Shown here one piece after another: positions 8,020 to 15,167 of a stretch of DNA of 19,140 bases (position 1 is its first letter; each line of letters starts with the position of its first letter). The DNA is taken from the NCBI GenBank assembly GCA_934667175.1, contig CAKULN010000053.1, positions 1-19,140 of the forward strand, written 5' to 3'. The DNA is from an uncultured Bacteroidales bacterium. GTDB lineage: Bacteria > Bacteroidota > Bacteroidia > Bacteroidales > UBA932. A program made the position numbers and the translations under genes. Under the pieces are notes generated by a model, which did no database searches, was not told where the DNA came from, and saw nothing but the letters and a program-made list of their open reading frames with translations.

Positions 8020-8189
8020 CCCGTCGGTCACTGGGTCTGCCCGTCGGTCACTGGGTCTGCCCGTCGGTCACTGAGCCTGCCCATCGGTCACTGGGTCTGC
8101 CCGTCGGTCACTGAGCCTGCCCGTCGGTCACTAGGCCTGCCCATCGATCACTGAGCCTGCCCATCGGTCACTGAGCTTGTCGAAGTGAC
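8020..8189. repeat. 20-bp tandem repeat array (8 units) ending in a full palindromic element
   Basis: Eight consecutive units of 20 bp start at 8020, 8040, 8060, 8080, 8100, 8120, 8140 and 8160, of the type CCCGTCGGTCACTGGGTCTG with a few substitutions. The last unit runs into a complete copy of the dispersed palindromic element (8166-8189). There are no unique spacers, so this is a minisatellite, not a CRISPR. The periodicity is exact. Confidence 0.9.
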
Positions 8190-8242
8190 AGAACGTCACG
8201 GTCAATTTAAAGTGCATGATCACTTCGACAAGCTCAGTGACC
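8166..8242. repeat. Inverted pair of palindromic elements
   Basis: The 23 bases at 8166-8188 are the exact reverse complement of 8220-8242, with a 31-bp spacer. Together they can form a large stem, upstream of the putative enhancer sites of the efflux operon. Confidence 0.85.
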
Positions 8243-8251
8243 GGGAGCAAA

Positions 8252-8270
8252 GTGTAAAGTTTTTTTACAC
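8252..8270. promoter_or_regulatory. Putative activator binding site 1 (enhancer)
   Basis: GTGTAAA-GTTTT-TTTACAC is a perfect palindrome of two 7-bp arms with a 5-bp spacer. Its centre is about 112 bp upstream of the predicted sigma-54 transcription start, a normal distance for an NtrC-type activator site. The binding protein is inferred. Confidence 0.55.
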
Positions 8271-8273
8271 CCA

Positions 8274-8292
8274 GTGTTAAATTTCTTTACAC
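8274..8292. promoter_or_regulatory. Putative activator binding site 2 (enhancer)
   Basis: GTGTTAA-ATTTC-TTTACAC repeats the architecture of site 1 with one mismatch between arms. It starts exactly 22 bp after site 1, about two helical turns, which would place two bound dimers on the same face of the DNA. Its centre is about 90 bp upstream of the predicted start. Confidence 0.55.
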
Positions 8293-8325
8293 TTTCTAAA
8301 ATTGCCATAATTGCTAAAATATTCA

Positions 8326-8338
8326 TAATTAATTGATT
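8326..8338 (-). promoter_or_regulatory. IHF-like site between enhancer and promoter
   Basis: On the - strand it reads AATCAATTAATTA, an exact match to the E. coli IHF consensus WATCAANNNNTTR. It lies between the paired palindromes and the -24/-12 promoter, where IHF-type bending is typical of sigma-54 promoters. The stretch is AT-rich, so a chance match is possible, and the Bacteroidales IHF/HU homologue may have another preference. Confidence 0.35.
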
Positions 8339-8345
8339 GTATTTT

Positions 8346-8363
8346 TTGGCACGCCTAGTGCTT
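8346..8363 (+). promoter_or_regulatory. Sigma-54 (RpoN) -24/-12 promoter
   Basis: TTGGCACGCCTAGTGCTT matches the consensus TGGCACG-N4-TTGCW with one mismatch. GG at 8348-8349 and GC at 8360-8361 are separated by exactly 10 bp, as required. The predicted start is an A at 8373, giving a 20-nt leader to the ATG at 8393. This also argues against the upstream ATG at 8333. The two palindromes and the IHF-like site upstream complete a standard sigma-54 control region. Confidence 0.7.
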
Positions 8364-8392
8364 GTGCTTTTTACCGAAAAGATAAAAAGAAC

Positions 8393-9748
8393 ATGAAAAA
8401 GACAATATTCATAACATTTGCGATGATGGCCGCGGCTCCGGTTTTCGCGCAGGAGTCGCTTCCCAGTCCGATGACACTGAAGGACTGTATGGAGTATGCG
8501 ATCAGCAACAGCACAAAGGTCAGGATCCAGCAGGCGTCCAACGGTGACGCCCGCCTCGCCAGAAGGGACGCGATTTTCGAGGCTTTCACCCCTGAGATCA
8601 GCGGAAGCAGCTATGCCTACTACAACTTCGGACGTGCCGTTGACCCTAAGACCAACACTTACGTCACCACGACATCATTCCATAACAGCTATGGAGTCAG
8701 TGCGGGCATCGCCCTTTTCAACGGATTCAAGGCCGTGAACAACATGAAGATCTCCAAGACATCCATCGCTCTCGGCAACTCCCAAGAGGACCAGATTGAG
8801 GCTGACATCTGCCTCGCCACGATGGAAGCCTATTGCAACGTGCTTTACTACAGCCAGCTTGCGGACATCTACAAGTCTCAGGTTGAGGTAGCGGAGGAGT
8901 CACTTGCCAAGGCCCGCCGCCAGGAGGAACTCGGACAGAAGGGCCACGCTGATGTGGTCGAGATGGATTCCAACCTCGCTGACAAGCAGTACCAACTCGT
9001 TGAGGCCAACAACAAACTCAACGATGCGAAGATCACCCTTGAGGACGTGATGTTCTGGTCGGAGCCAGGCGAGCTTGTCATTGACACGACCCTTCCGACC
9101 ACACTTGACTCAGAGCGGATGCTGACAGATTCTCTGGCGTTGGAAGACATGGTGGACTTCGCGCAGAACAACAATCCGGCTGCCCGTGTCGCAAGGTACA
9201 ACCTATTGAACGCCAAGCGGGAACTTAGCACCGCCAGATGGCAGCTGCTCCCTTCTCTGAATGCCTACGCGGGCTGGTCCACGACCTATTTCACCTATCC
9301 TGGCAGCGGTTCGACATCCGACCCGTTCAAGACCCAGTTCAAGAATAATGGTGGTGAATATGTCCAGCTGTCCCTGAATATTCCTATCTTCTCCGGACTC
9401 CAGCGCCACAGCAACATCGCAAGAAAGAAGAATGCGGTCGCGAAGGCCACAGCCGAGTACGACCAGAAGATGAGGGAGATCTCAGCCGAGGTGCACAGGG
9501 CTGTCCAGGACCGTGACGGAGCGTCCGCTGCCTACATTCAAGCGCAAAGGAAGTCCGATGTGCAGGAGGAAGCATATTCATTGAATATGAAAAAGTTGGA
9601 GCAGGGGCTCATCTCTCCGATCGAGTTCCAGACCGCCTCGAACAACTACCTTGAGGCGAATGCCCAGCGGCTCAATTCGCTCCTGACCTACTTCATCAAG
9701 CGCAGCGTGGTCAACTACTATGGTGGAGTGGATTACATCAATCAATGA
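8393..9748 (+). CDS. TolC family outer membrane efflux protein
   Basis: The 451-residue protein has a signal peptide (MKKTIFITFAMMAAAPVFAQ). After it come two TolC-type repeats of long amphipathic helices, with MTLKDCMEYAISNS near the N-terminus, an internal GVSAGIALFNGFKAVNNM and a later VQLSLNIPIFSGLQRHSNI. The two LFNGF/IFSGL segments are the usual beta-strand-to-helix marks of this family. Length is normal. It would form the trimeric outer-membrane duct for the adaptor and ABC transporter downstream. The start at 8393 follows from the signal peptide and from the promoter overlapping the upstream ATG. It is the first gene of the likely sigma-54-controlled efflux operon. Confidence 0.92.
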   Translation: MKKTIFITFAMMAAAPVFAQESLPSPMTLKDCMEYAISNSTKVRIQQASNGDARLARRDAIFEAFTPEISGSSYAYYNFGRAVDPKTNTYVTTTSFHNSYGVSAGIALFNGFKAVNNMKISKTSIALGNSQEDQIEADICLATMEAYCNVLYYSQLADIYKSQVEVAEESLAKARRQEELGQKGHADVVEMDSNLADKQYQLVEANNKLNDAKITLEDVMFWSEPGELVIDTTLPTTLDSERMLTDSLALEDMVDFAQNNNPAARVARYNLLNAKRELSTARWQLLPSLNAYAGWSTTYFTYPGSGSTSDPFKTQFKNNGGEYVQLSLNIPIFSGLQRHSNIARKKNAVAKATAEYDQKMREISAEVHRAVQDRDGASAAYIQAQRKSDVQEEAYSLNMKKLEQGLISPIEFQTASNNYLEANAQRLNSLLTYFIKRSVVNYYGGVDYINQ

Positions 9749-9944
9749 ATATGATTGTGTCGGTCGCTGGTCACTGAATATGTCTAATGATAGTTGCTTC
9801 GGCAGGCTCAGCAACCATATGACATGCTAATGGTACAGGACCTGCGGTCCCTGAACTTGTGGTCCCTGAGCTTGTCGAAGGGCCGAAGGGCCGCAAATGG
9901 ATAGAAAATAATAAACAAGTTACAAAAAGATAACAACAAACATT
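9749..9944. repeat. Repeat-rich junction after the TolC-like gene
   Basis: It holds a palindromic element with arms GTTGCT/AGCAAC (9793-9815) and a compound copy of the GGTCCCT type with an AAGGGCC tail (9846-9893). A short fragment beginning GGTCACTGA lies at about 9769. The last 45 bp before the adaptor start are A-rich, typical of a Bacteroidetes leader. No strong promoter is visible. Confidence 0.8.
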
Positions 9945-11201
9945 ATGGACAAGATAATCGAGAAAAAGAAAGGCTGGAGATCAGCCTTCACAAAAAAGGC
10001 GATGCCTTACTGGCTTGGAGCCATCGTGGTAGTCTTCGTGCTCTACCTTGTGTTCAGAGACAATTCCAAGACCCTCAGGGTTGATAAGGACACGATCACG
10101 GTCAGCGAAGTCGCTGACGGACAGTTCAACGACTATATTCGTGTAAGCGGTCAGGTTCAGCCGATGGTCACGATTCAGATCAGCCCGCTTGAGGGCGGTA
10201 CTGTCCAGAAGATCATCGTCGAGGAAGGATCCACCGTGAAGGCAGGCGAGCCGATACTTGTGCTCTCTAACGACAATCTTGATCTTCAGATACTTAACGC
10301 TGAGGCTGAGCTTGCAGAGAAGGAAAACATCCTGCGTAACACGATGATCTCGATGGAGCAGCAGAAACTCTCCCATGAGCAGAACAGGCTCCGCTACGCC
10401 TCCGAGGCCAAGCGCAACAAGAGAACCTTCGAGCAGAACCAGCAGCTCTACAAGGAGAAACTCATTTCCAAGGAGGATTTCCTCAAGGCTCAGGAGGACT
10501 ACGAGCTCTCGCAGCAGAACCTTGACCTTACCCTCAAGAGCATGGAGCAGGACAGTCTCTATCGTTCTACCCAGCTTCTGAGTCTCCGCGAAAGTCTGGA
10601 CAACATGAAGATGAACATGCAGCTGATCCGTCGTCGTAAGGAGAGCCTGACAATCAAGGCTCCGATCGATGGAGTCCTCGGACTCCTGGACGCCAACCTT
10701 GGTCAGTACATCGGTGCCGGCACAAAGATCGGCCAGATCAACTCCGAAGGCAGCTACAAGATTGAGGCTAAGATAGATGAGCACTACATCGACCGCGTTG
10801 TTCCGGGGCTTGACGCCACATTCGAGCGTCAGAGCGAGAAGTATGACGCTCAGGTGCGTAAGGTCTATCCTGAGGTCCGTGACGGCAAGTTCCAGGCGGA
10901 CTTCAAGTTCGAGGGCCAGCAGCCGGACAACATCAGGACCGGCCAGACATATTACCTGAACCTTCAGCTCGGTCAGCCGGAGCAGGCTGTCCTTATTCCT
11001 CGCGGAACATTCTACCAGAAGACGGGTGGCAAATGGATCTATGTTGTCACCAAGGATGGCGGCAAGGCTGTCAAGCGCGAGATCCGCATCGGTCGCCAGA
11101 ACCCTCAGTTCTACGAGGTCCTTGAAGGCCTGGAGCCGGGTGAGAAGGTCATCACCTCTTCCTACGACAACTACGGTGACAGCGATGTGCTTGTCTTCTG
11201 A
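9945..11201 (+). CDS. HlyD/MacA-type periplasmic adaptor (membrane fusion protein)
   Basis: The 418-residue protein has a short cytoplasmic N-terminus, one membrane helix at about residues 20-38 (YWLGAIVVVFVLYLVF) and a large periplasmic part. A split biotinyl-lipoyl domain is visible: the first half around 75-105 (GGTVQKIIVEEGSTVKAG), the second near 230-260 (IKAPIDGVLGLLDANLGQYI). Between them lies a long coiled-coil hairpin (about 110-225) rich in Glu, Lys, Gln and Leu. Beta-barrel and membrane-proximal parts follow (RTGQTYYLNLQLGQ, VLIPRGTFYQKTGGKWIYVV, LEGLEPGEKVITS). It would bridge the TolC-like duct and the FtsX-type permeases. The A-rich leader lacks a clear Shine-Dalgarno sequence. 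Confidence 0.92.
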   Translation: MDKIIEKKKGWRSAFTKKAMPYWLGAIVVVFVLYLVFRDNSKTLRVDKDTITVSEVADGQFNDYIRVSGQVQPMVTIQISPLEGGTVQKIIVEEGSTVKAGEPILVLSNDNLDLQILNAEAELAEKENILRNTMISMEQQKLSHEQNRLRYASEAKRNKRTFEQNQQLYKEKLISKEDFLKAQEDYELSQQNLDLTLKSMEQDSLYRSTQLLSLRESLDNMKMNMQLIRRRKESLTIKAPIDGVLGLLDANLGQYIGAGTKIGQINSEGSYKIEAKIDEHYIDRVVPGLDATFERQSEKYDAQVRKVYPEVRDGKFQADFKFEGQQPDNIRTGQTYYLNLQLGQPEQAVLIPRGTFYQKTGGKWIYVVTKDGGKAVKREIRIGRQNPQFYEVLEGLEPGEKVITSSYDNYGDSDVLVF

Positions 11202-11418
11202 TCGGTCATTGAGCTTGTCGAAATGACCGGAACGTTGAAACAACAGATGCTTCGGCAGGCTCAGCAACCATCAAAGAGAATAATTTCGTCAAAAATGCTT
11301 TCTCAGCAGCCTTTAGTCCCTGAGCTTGCGGTCCCTGAGCTTGTCTAAGGGTCGAAGGGCCGCCAATACAAGAAGCAAAACAAGAATATAAACAATAACA
11401 AATAAAAATCTTAAAGCC
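11202..11418. repeat. Repeat-rich junction between adaptor and ATPase genes
   Basis: A palindromic element with arms GGTCATT/AATGACC starts at 11204, two bases after the adaptor stop. A half-type copy (CTTCGGCAGGCTCAGCAACC) lies at about 11250-11269, and a compound GGTCCCTGAGCTTG-type cluster with an AAGGG-type tail at about 11316-11362. The last 50 bp before the ATPase start are A-rich. Confidence 0.8.
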
Positions 11419-12099
11419 ATGATTAAAGTTACAAATCTCTCCAAGGTCTTCAGAACCGAAGAAATCGAGACAACAGCCCTCAATGGGGTTTCATTCGAAA
11501 TCGCTGACGGTGAATTCGTCGCCATCATGGGCCCTTCAGGTTGCGGCAAGTCAACTCTGCTGAACATCCTCGGCCTTCTTGACAACCCTACCGGAGGCTC
11601 CTACGAACTTCTCGGAACTGAAGTCAGCCAGCTCAAGGAAAAGGAGCGCACAAAGTTCCGCAAAGGCAACATTGGGTTCGTGTTCCAGAGCTTCAACCTT
11701 ATCGATGAGCTGAATGTCTACGAGAACATCGAGCTTCCTTTGAGGTACCTGAACATCTCGGCGGCCGAGCGCAAGCAGAAAGTCACCGAGATCATGAAGA
11801 GAATGGCCATCAGCCACAGAGCACAGCACTTCCCTCAGCAGCTTTCCGGAGGTCAGCAGCAGAGAGTCGCCATCGCCCGTGCCGTGGTCGCTGGTCCGAA
11901 GCTGATCCTCGCTGATGAGCCTACTGGTAACCTGGACTCCAAGAACGGTAAGGAGGTGATGGATCTCCTCAGCGAGCTCAACAAGGAGGGCACGACAATC
12001 GTAATGGTGACCCACTCCCAGAGAGACGCAGCCATCGCCCAGCGCACAATCGACCTCTTCGATGGCCAGATTGTCTCTGACGTGAAGAACGAACTCTAG
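11419..12099 (+). CDS. ABC transporter ATP-binding protein (MacB/LolD type)
   Basis: The 226-residue ATPase is complete. It has Walker A GPSGCGKST at residues 38-46, a Q-loop in FVFQSFNLI, signature LSGGQQQRVAIARA starting at 142, Walker B LILADEPTGNLD at 162-173 and the switch His199 in MVTHS. The LDNPTGGSYELLG and GFVFQSFNLIDELNVYENIELPL segments are typical of the MacB/LolD/FtsE group, which powers FtsX-type permeases that push substrates or conformational change across the envelope rather than transporting through the membrane helices. It is the only ATPase in the locus and would serve both permeases. Confidence 0.95.
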   Translation: MIKVTNLSKVFRTEEIETTALNGVSFEIADGEFVAIMGPSGCGKSTLLNILGLLDNPTGGSYELLGTEVSQLKEKERTKFRKGNIGFVFQSFNLIDELNVYENIELPLRYLNISAAERKQKVTEIMKRMAISHRAQHFPQQLSGGQQQRVAIARAVVAGPKLILADEPTGNLDSKNGKEVMDLLSELNKEGTTIVMVTHSQRDAAIAQRTIDLFDGQIVSDVKNEL

Positions 12100-12574
12100 T
12101 TCGGTCATTGAGATTGTCGAAATGACCGAACTGTCCCTTCGGCCCTTCGACAAGCTCAGGGACCGCAGGCTCAGGGACCAGGACGAAATCTTTTTCGTGG
12201 GGATCGGCGAACATTTGGCGAGAGCTGATGACTCGCTGCAACGGACTTGACATTAGATAATGTATTATACCCATAAGTGCCGGTCCTCACGTTTAAGATT
12301 TTATTGGCGGATGGTTGCCAGAATCTTATAGTCAAACTCCTTAAATACTTTGTTTCGGTTCATCCAGAAGGTTGTCACAGCAAACCTTGGCCACCCGCGG
12401 CCATAAGCGGGAGGGGCCCAGCCGCAGGCTGTGAGGGACGGAGCGCGAAGCGCGGAGGGTTTCTCGTGGCAACCATCTGGATGAGGTACCAAAAACGGAT
12501 AAAAGTCCGTGGTGAGCAAATGATTTGATATCGAAAAAATAAATGATTGGCCTCAGCGAGGCCGTGAACGGAAT
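12100..12574. repeat. 475-bp junction with palindromic elements and a MITE-like element
   Basis: A palindromic element with arms GGTCATT/AATGACC lies at 12103-12127, three bases after the ATPase stop. An inverted copy (GGCCCTTCG...CAGGGACC) lies at 12141-12164 with a partial one to 12179. A separate element with inverted ends occupies 12361-12483. The stretch 12180-12360 holds no convincing gene; it has AT-rich DNA near 12245-12275 and a fragment (GATGGTTGCCA, about 12308) like the ends of the 12361 element. An 83-codon open frame across the repeats was not accepted as a gene. Confidence 0.75.
12361..12483. mobile_element. MITE-like element with 18-bp inverted ends
   Basis: The left end CATCCAGAAGGTTGTCAC and right end GTGGCAACCATCTGGATG are inverted repeats with two mismatches, enclosing 123 bp in total. 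The interior carries ACCTTGGCCACCCGCGG and the hairpin-forming CCGCGG/CCATAAGCGGGAGGG. Closely related sequence occurs at 14984-15038 and 17893-18056. There is no coding capacity. A non-autonomous transposable element or a REP-like family is likely. Confidence 0.6.
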
Positions 12575-14914
12575 ATGAACAGTTTTATTAACTTCTTGAA
12601 GCGCAACAAGCTTTACAGCGCTGTCAACCTTCTGGGGCTCAGCCTCTCGATGGCGTTTGTCCTGCTTCTGGCTGTGTATGTCACCAGCCAGCTCGGCATC
12701 GACTCGTTCAACAAGAACGCAGACAGAATCTATGTCGTCGCACAGAAAGAGACCCTGTCGAGCGGCTACTGGCTGTCTCGCCATATGAAGGCGAACTTCC
12801 CGGAGGTCGAGAGGTCGGCGTCATATTCCAGCAATGGATTGCAGGAGTACAAGATAGACGGCAACATCGTGAATGCCAGAACGTCCTATGCCGACTCTTC
12901 GTTCTTCGATATGTTCAGTTTCCCTCTCGTGGAGGGCGATTTCCGTGAGTGGAAGGCCTCGATAAGCGGAGTCTTGATCAGCGAGTCTTTCGCCAAGGCT
13001 CAGTTCGCTGACAAGGATCCGGTTGGACGTGAGATACGGTACGATGGAGCTGACTCGACAGTGAGCATCCTGACAGTCTCCGGTGTGTTCAAGGACATCG
13101 AGAACTCCATCATCAAGCCGTGCGACATATTCCTTCGCGGTGAGATCATGACGATCACCAATCAGGCGAACGATGAGCGTATGTCCAATTCCGGTGCGGC
13201 GACATGCTTTGTGATGACCTATCCGAGCGCAGATCTTCCAGCAAGGCACGATGATATTCTTAAATGGTGCCGGGAGAATTGGTGGGTATATTCATCGGAC
13301 TATGGCGGAGACGAGAATGACGTGAGGATCATTCCTTTGCGGGATGTCTATTTCCTGTCAGACGGCAATGAGGACTACAATGACAGTTTGGTTCTTGGCA
13401 ACAAGACGACCGTGATGCTGCTTGCCGGAATGTGCTTCCTGCTGCTTCTGTTCGCCATCCTGAACTATGTGAACATGACCACGGCTCTCTCCGGCTTCCG
13501 CGCCAAGGAGATGGCCACCAGAAGGCTTATCGGTGCCACGAAAGGTGGCATATTCCTGAAAATGATTGTTGAGAGCACCATCATCTGCGCGGCCGCTATG
13601 GTCGTCGCCATCCTGCTTGGCGAGGCCATTTCCCCAGCGGCTTCGAAGGTGCTGAACTATGACATCTCGATTTTCAAGGCTGTCTCTCCGGTGAGTGTGA
13701 TTGTCTGTGTCCTGTTCACGGTTCTGGTCGGTGTCATCGCTGGTATCGTGCCTGCGCTCATCATCCAGAAGGCCGAGCCAATCGAGATTATCCGAGGCAC
13801 GCTCAGGCTCAAGACCAAGACCCTTTACAGCAAGGTCATCATTGTCATCCAGAATGTCATCACTGTGGTGATGCTTGTGACAGCGTTCACGATGTTCCTC
13901 CAGATTCGCTCTATGATCAACGCTCCGGTGGGTTACAATACTGAGGATCAGATCACCATCAGCAATCAGTTCGGGCGTGCCAGCGAGTTGACGCCACTCA
14001 TCAACAAGCTTAAGGCTGAGAGTTGCGTTGAGGCCGTGGGACTTGGAAATGGGCATCCGATGTTCATGACCAACAACTGGACGATGTCCACCGAAAGCGG
14101 AAGAGAGGCCTCGTTCCAGATGGTCCAGGGCGACAGCACCTATTTCAATATTCTTGGAATCAGGAAGAAACAAGACAATCACACTCCGGACTGCTATTGG
14201 TTGAATGAATATGCCTACGGAGTTCTCGGCATCGACGAGTCTGCCACGGAGTTCAATACCAAATTCAATGGCACGATGCAGATTGGTGGAATCTACCACG
14301 ACTTTAAAATCAAGCCTTTGCTGGAGGAGCAGCATCCTGCGTTGATCTATCAGTATGACGAATATCCTGCCAAGAGGTGGCCGTGGACGATTCTTATCAA
14401 GACCACACCGGATCACAAGGAGGCGTTGGCGAGAGTGAAGGCTGTCTTTGATGAGATGTACCCGGACAAGATATTCGATGCCAGTTATGTGGAGGATGAC
14501 ATCAAGATGGTGTTCGCCTCCGATAGGAGGGTGCTGGAGATCATGGTCATATTCACAATCCTTTCAGTGCTGGTTTCGGCTCTCGGTCTTGTGGCGATGA
14601 GTTCGTACTACATGCAGCAGGAACGCAGGACTGTCTCGCTGAAGAAGGTCTATGGTGCTGATTACAACTCTGTTCTGTGGGGTTTGGTGGCTGAGTTCAT
14701 GAAGATGATAGGTGTGGCGTTCATCATCGCTGTGCCTGTGGCTTGGTACCTGATGCACACATGGCTGAACGGCTATTCGTACAGCATCAGCCTACATTGG
14801 TGGATCTTCGCCATTGCCGGCCTCTTCACCGCCCTCATCGCTGTTCTGGCCGTCCTCTGGCAGGCCATCCGCGCGGCCCGCACCAACCCGGCTCTCGAAC
14901 TGAAAAAGGAATAG
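12575..14914 (+). CDS. FtsX/MacB-type ABC transporter permease, first of two
   Basis: The 779-residue protein opens FINFLKRNKLYSAVNLLGLS. A first membrane helix spans about residues 17-37, then a periplasmic MacB-type domain to about 270. Three helices make the first FtsX domain (about 275-300, 325-350, 370-395), including NMTTALSGFRAKEMATRRLIGATKG. A second set follows: a helix near 425-445, a second periplasmic part and three C-terminal helices from about 650, with ERRTVSLKKVYGAD. It thus has the duplicated, eight-helix layout of Bacteroidetes FtsX-like efflux permeases. There is no ATPase domain; the ATPase is encoded just upstream. Long repeat-filled gaps separate it from both neighbours. 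Confidence 0.9.
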   Translation: MNSFINFLKRNKLYSAVNLLGLSLSMAFVLLLAVYVTSQLGIDSFNKNADRIYVVAQKETLSSGYWLSRHMKANFPEVERSASYSSNGLQEYKIDGNIVNARTSYADSSFFDMFSFPLVEGDFREWKASISGVLISESFAKAQFADKDPVGREIRYDGADSTVSILTVSGVFKDIENSIIKPCDIFLRGEIMTITNQANDERMSNSGAATCFVMTYPSADLPARHDDILKWCRENWWVYSSDYGGDENDVRIIPLRDVYFLSDGNEDYNDSLVLGNKTTVMLLAGMCFLLLLFAILNYVNMTTALSGFRAKEMATRRLIGATKGGIFLKMIVESTIICAAAMVVAILLGEAISPAASKVLNYDISIFKAVSPVSVIVCVLFTVLVGVIAGIVPALIIQKAEPIEIIRGTLRLKTKTLYSKVIIVIQNVITVVMLVTAFTMFLQIRSMINAPVGYNTEDQITISNQFGRASELTPLINKLKAESCVEAVGLGNGHPMFMTNNWTMSTESGREASFQMVQGDSTYFNILGIRKKQDNHTPDCYWLNEYAYGVLGIDESATEFNTKFNGTMQIGGIYHDFKIKPLLEEQHPALIYQYDEYPAKRWPWTILIKTTPDHKEALARVKAVFDEMYPDKIFDASYVEDDIKMVFASDRRVLEIMVIFTILSVLVSALGLVAMSSYYMQQERRTVSLKKVYGADYNSVLWGLVAEFMKMIGVAFIIAVPVAWYLMHTWLNGYSYSISLHWWIFAIAGLFTALIAVLAVLWQAIRAARTNPALELKKE

Positions 14915-15167
14915 CACTTCGGTCACTGAGCTTGTCGAAGTGACAGTATATGGACTTGAAATCTGTTACGGTTTTGTCTTTATCATCCGGAAGGTTGCCA
15001 CAGCGAACCTTGGCCACCCGCGGCCATAAGTGGGAGGGTGGTTCGGCCCTTCGGCAGGCTCAGGGACCGTAAGCCGATATACAATGTTTCGGTCACTGAG
15101 CTTGTCGAAGTGACCTGCGGTAATAAAAATATCAAGAAATAATTAACCTCTATTGGGAGGGGAAAAT
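14915..15167. repeat. Repeat-rich junction between the two permease genes
   Basis: A palindromic element (GGTCACT/AGTGAC) starts at 14921, six bases after the stop. A left-end copy of the MITE-like family lies at 14984-15038 and passes directly into a GGCCCTTCGGCAGGCTCAGG-type copy (15045-15068). Another full GGTCACT/AGTGACC copy lies at 15091-15115. GGGAGGGG at 15155-15162 is an unusually strong Shine-Dalgarno sequence, 5 bp before the next ATG. Confidence 0.85.

Noticed and set aside
8020..8189. Possible CRISPR array.
   Set aside because: The 20-bp units are directly adjacent with no unique spacers, and no cas gene is present; it is a minisatellite.
8333..8392. Longer N-terminus for the TolC-like protein from the ATG at 8333.
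   Set aside because: The extension overlaps the -24/-12 promoter and would precede a normal signal peptide starting at 8393.
9831..9845. Second sigma-54-like promoter (TGGTACAGGACCTGC, GG-N10-GC) before the adaptor gene.
   Set aside because: The -12 part is weak, it overlaps a dispersed repeat, no enhancer pair lies upstream, and GG-N10-GC alone is common by chance.
9981..11267. A 428-codon open frame on the - strand opposite the adaptor gene.
   Set aside because: The + strand protein has all adaptor domains. The opposite frame is Leu/Val/Asp-rich without recognisable motifs and arises from GAG/CTC-type codon use. It also runs into the repeats.
12277..12528. An 83-codon open frame in the ATPase-permease gap.
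   Set aside because: Most of it is the MITE-like element read through; it has no RBS, signal or domain feature.
12548..12562. Sigma-54-like GG-N10-GC before the first permease gene.
   Set aside because: It is the palindrome GGCCTC/GAGGCC, lacks the -12 TTGC, and would place the start on the ATG itself.
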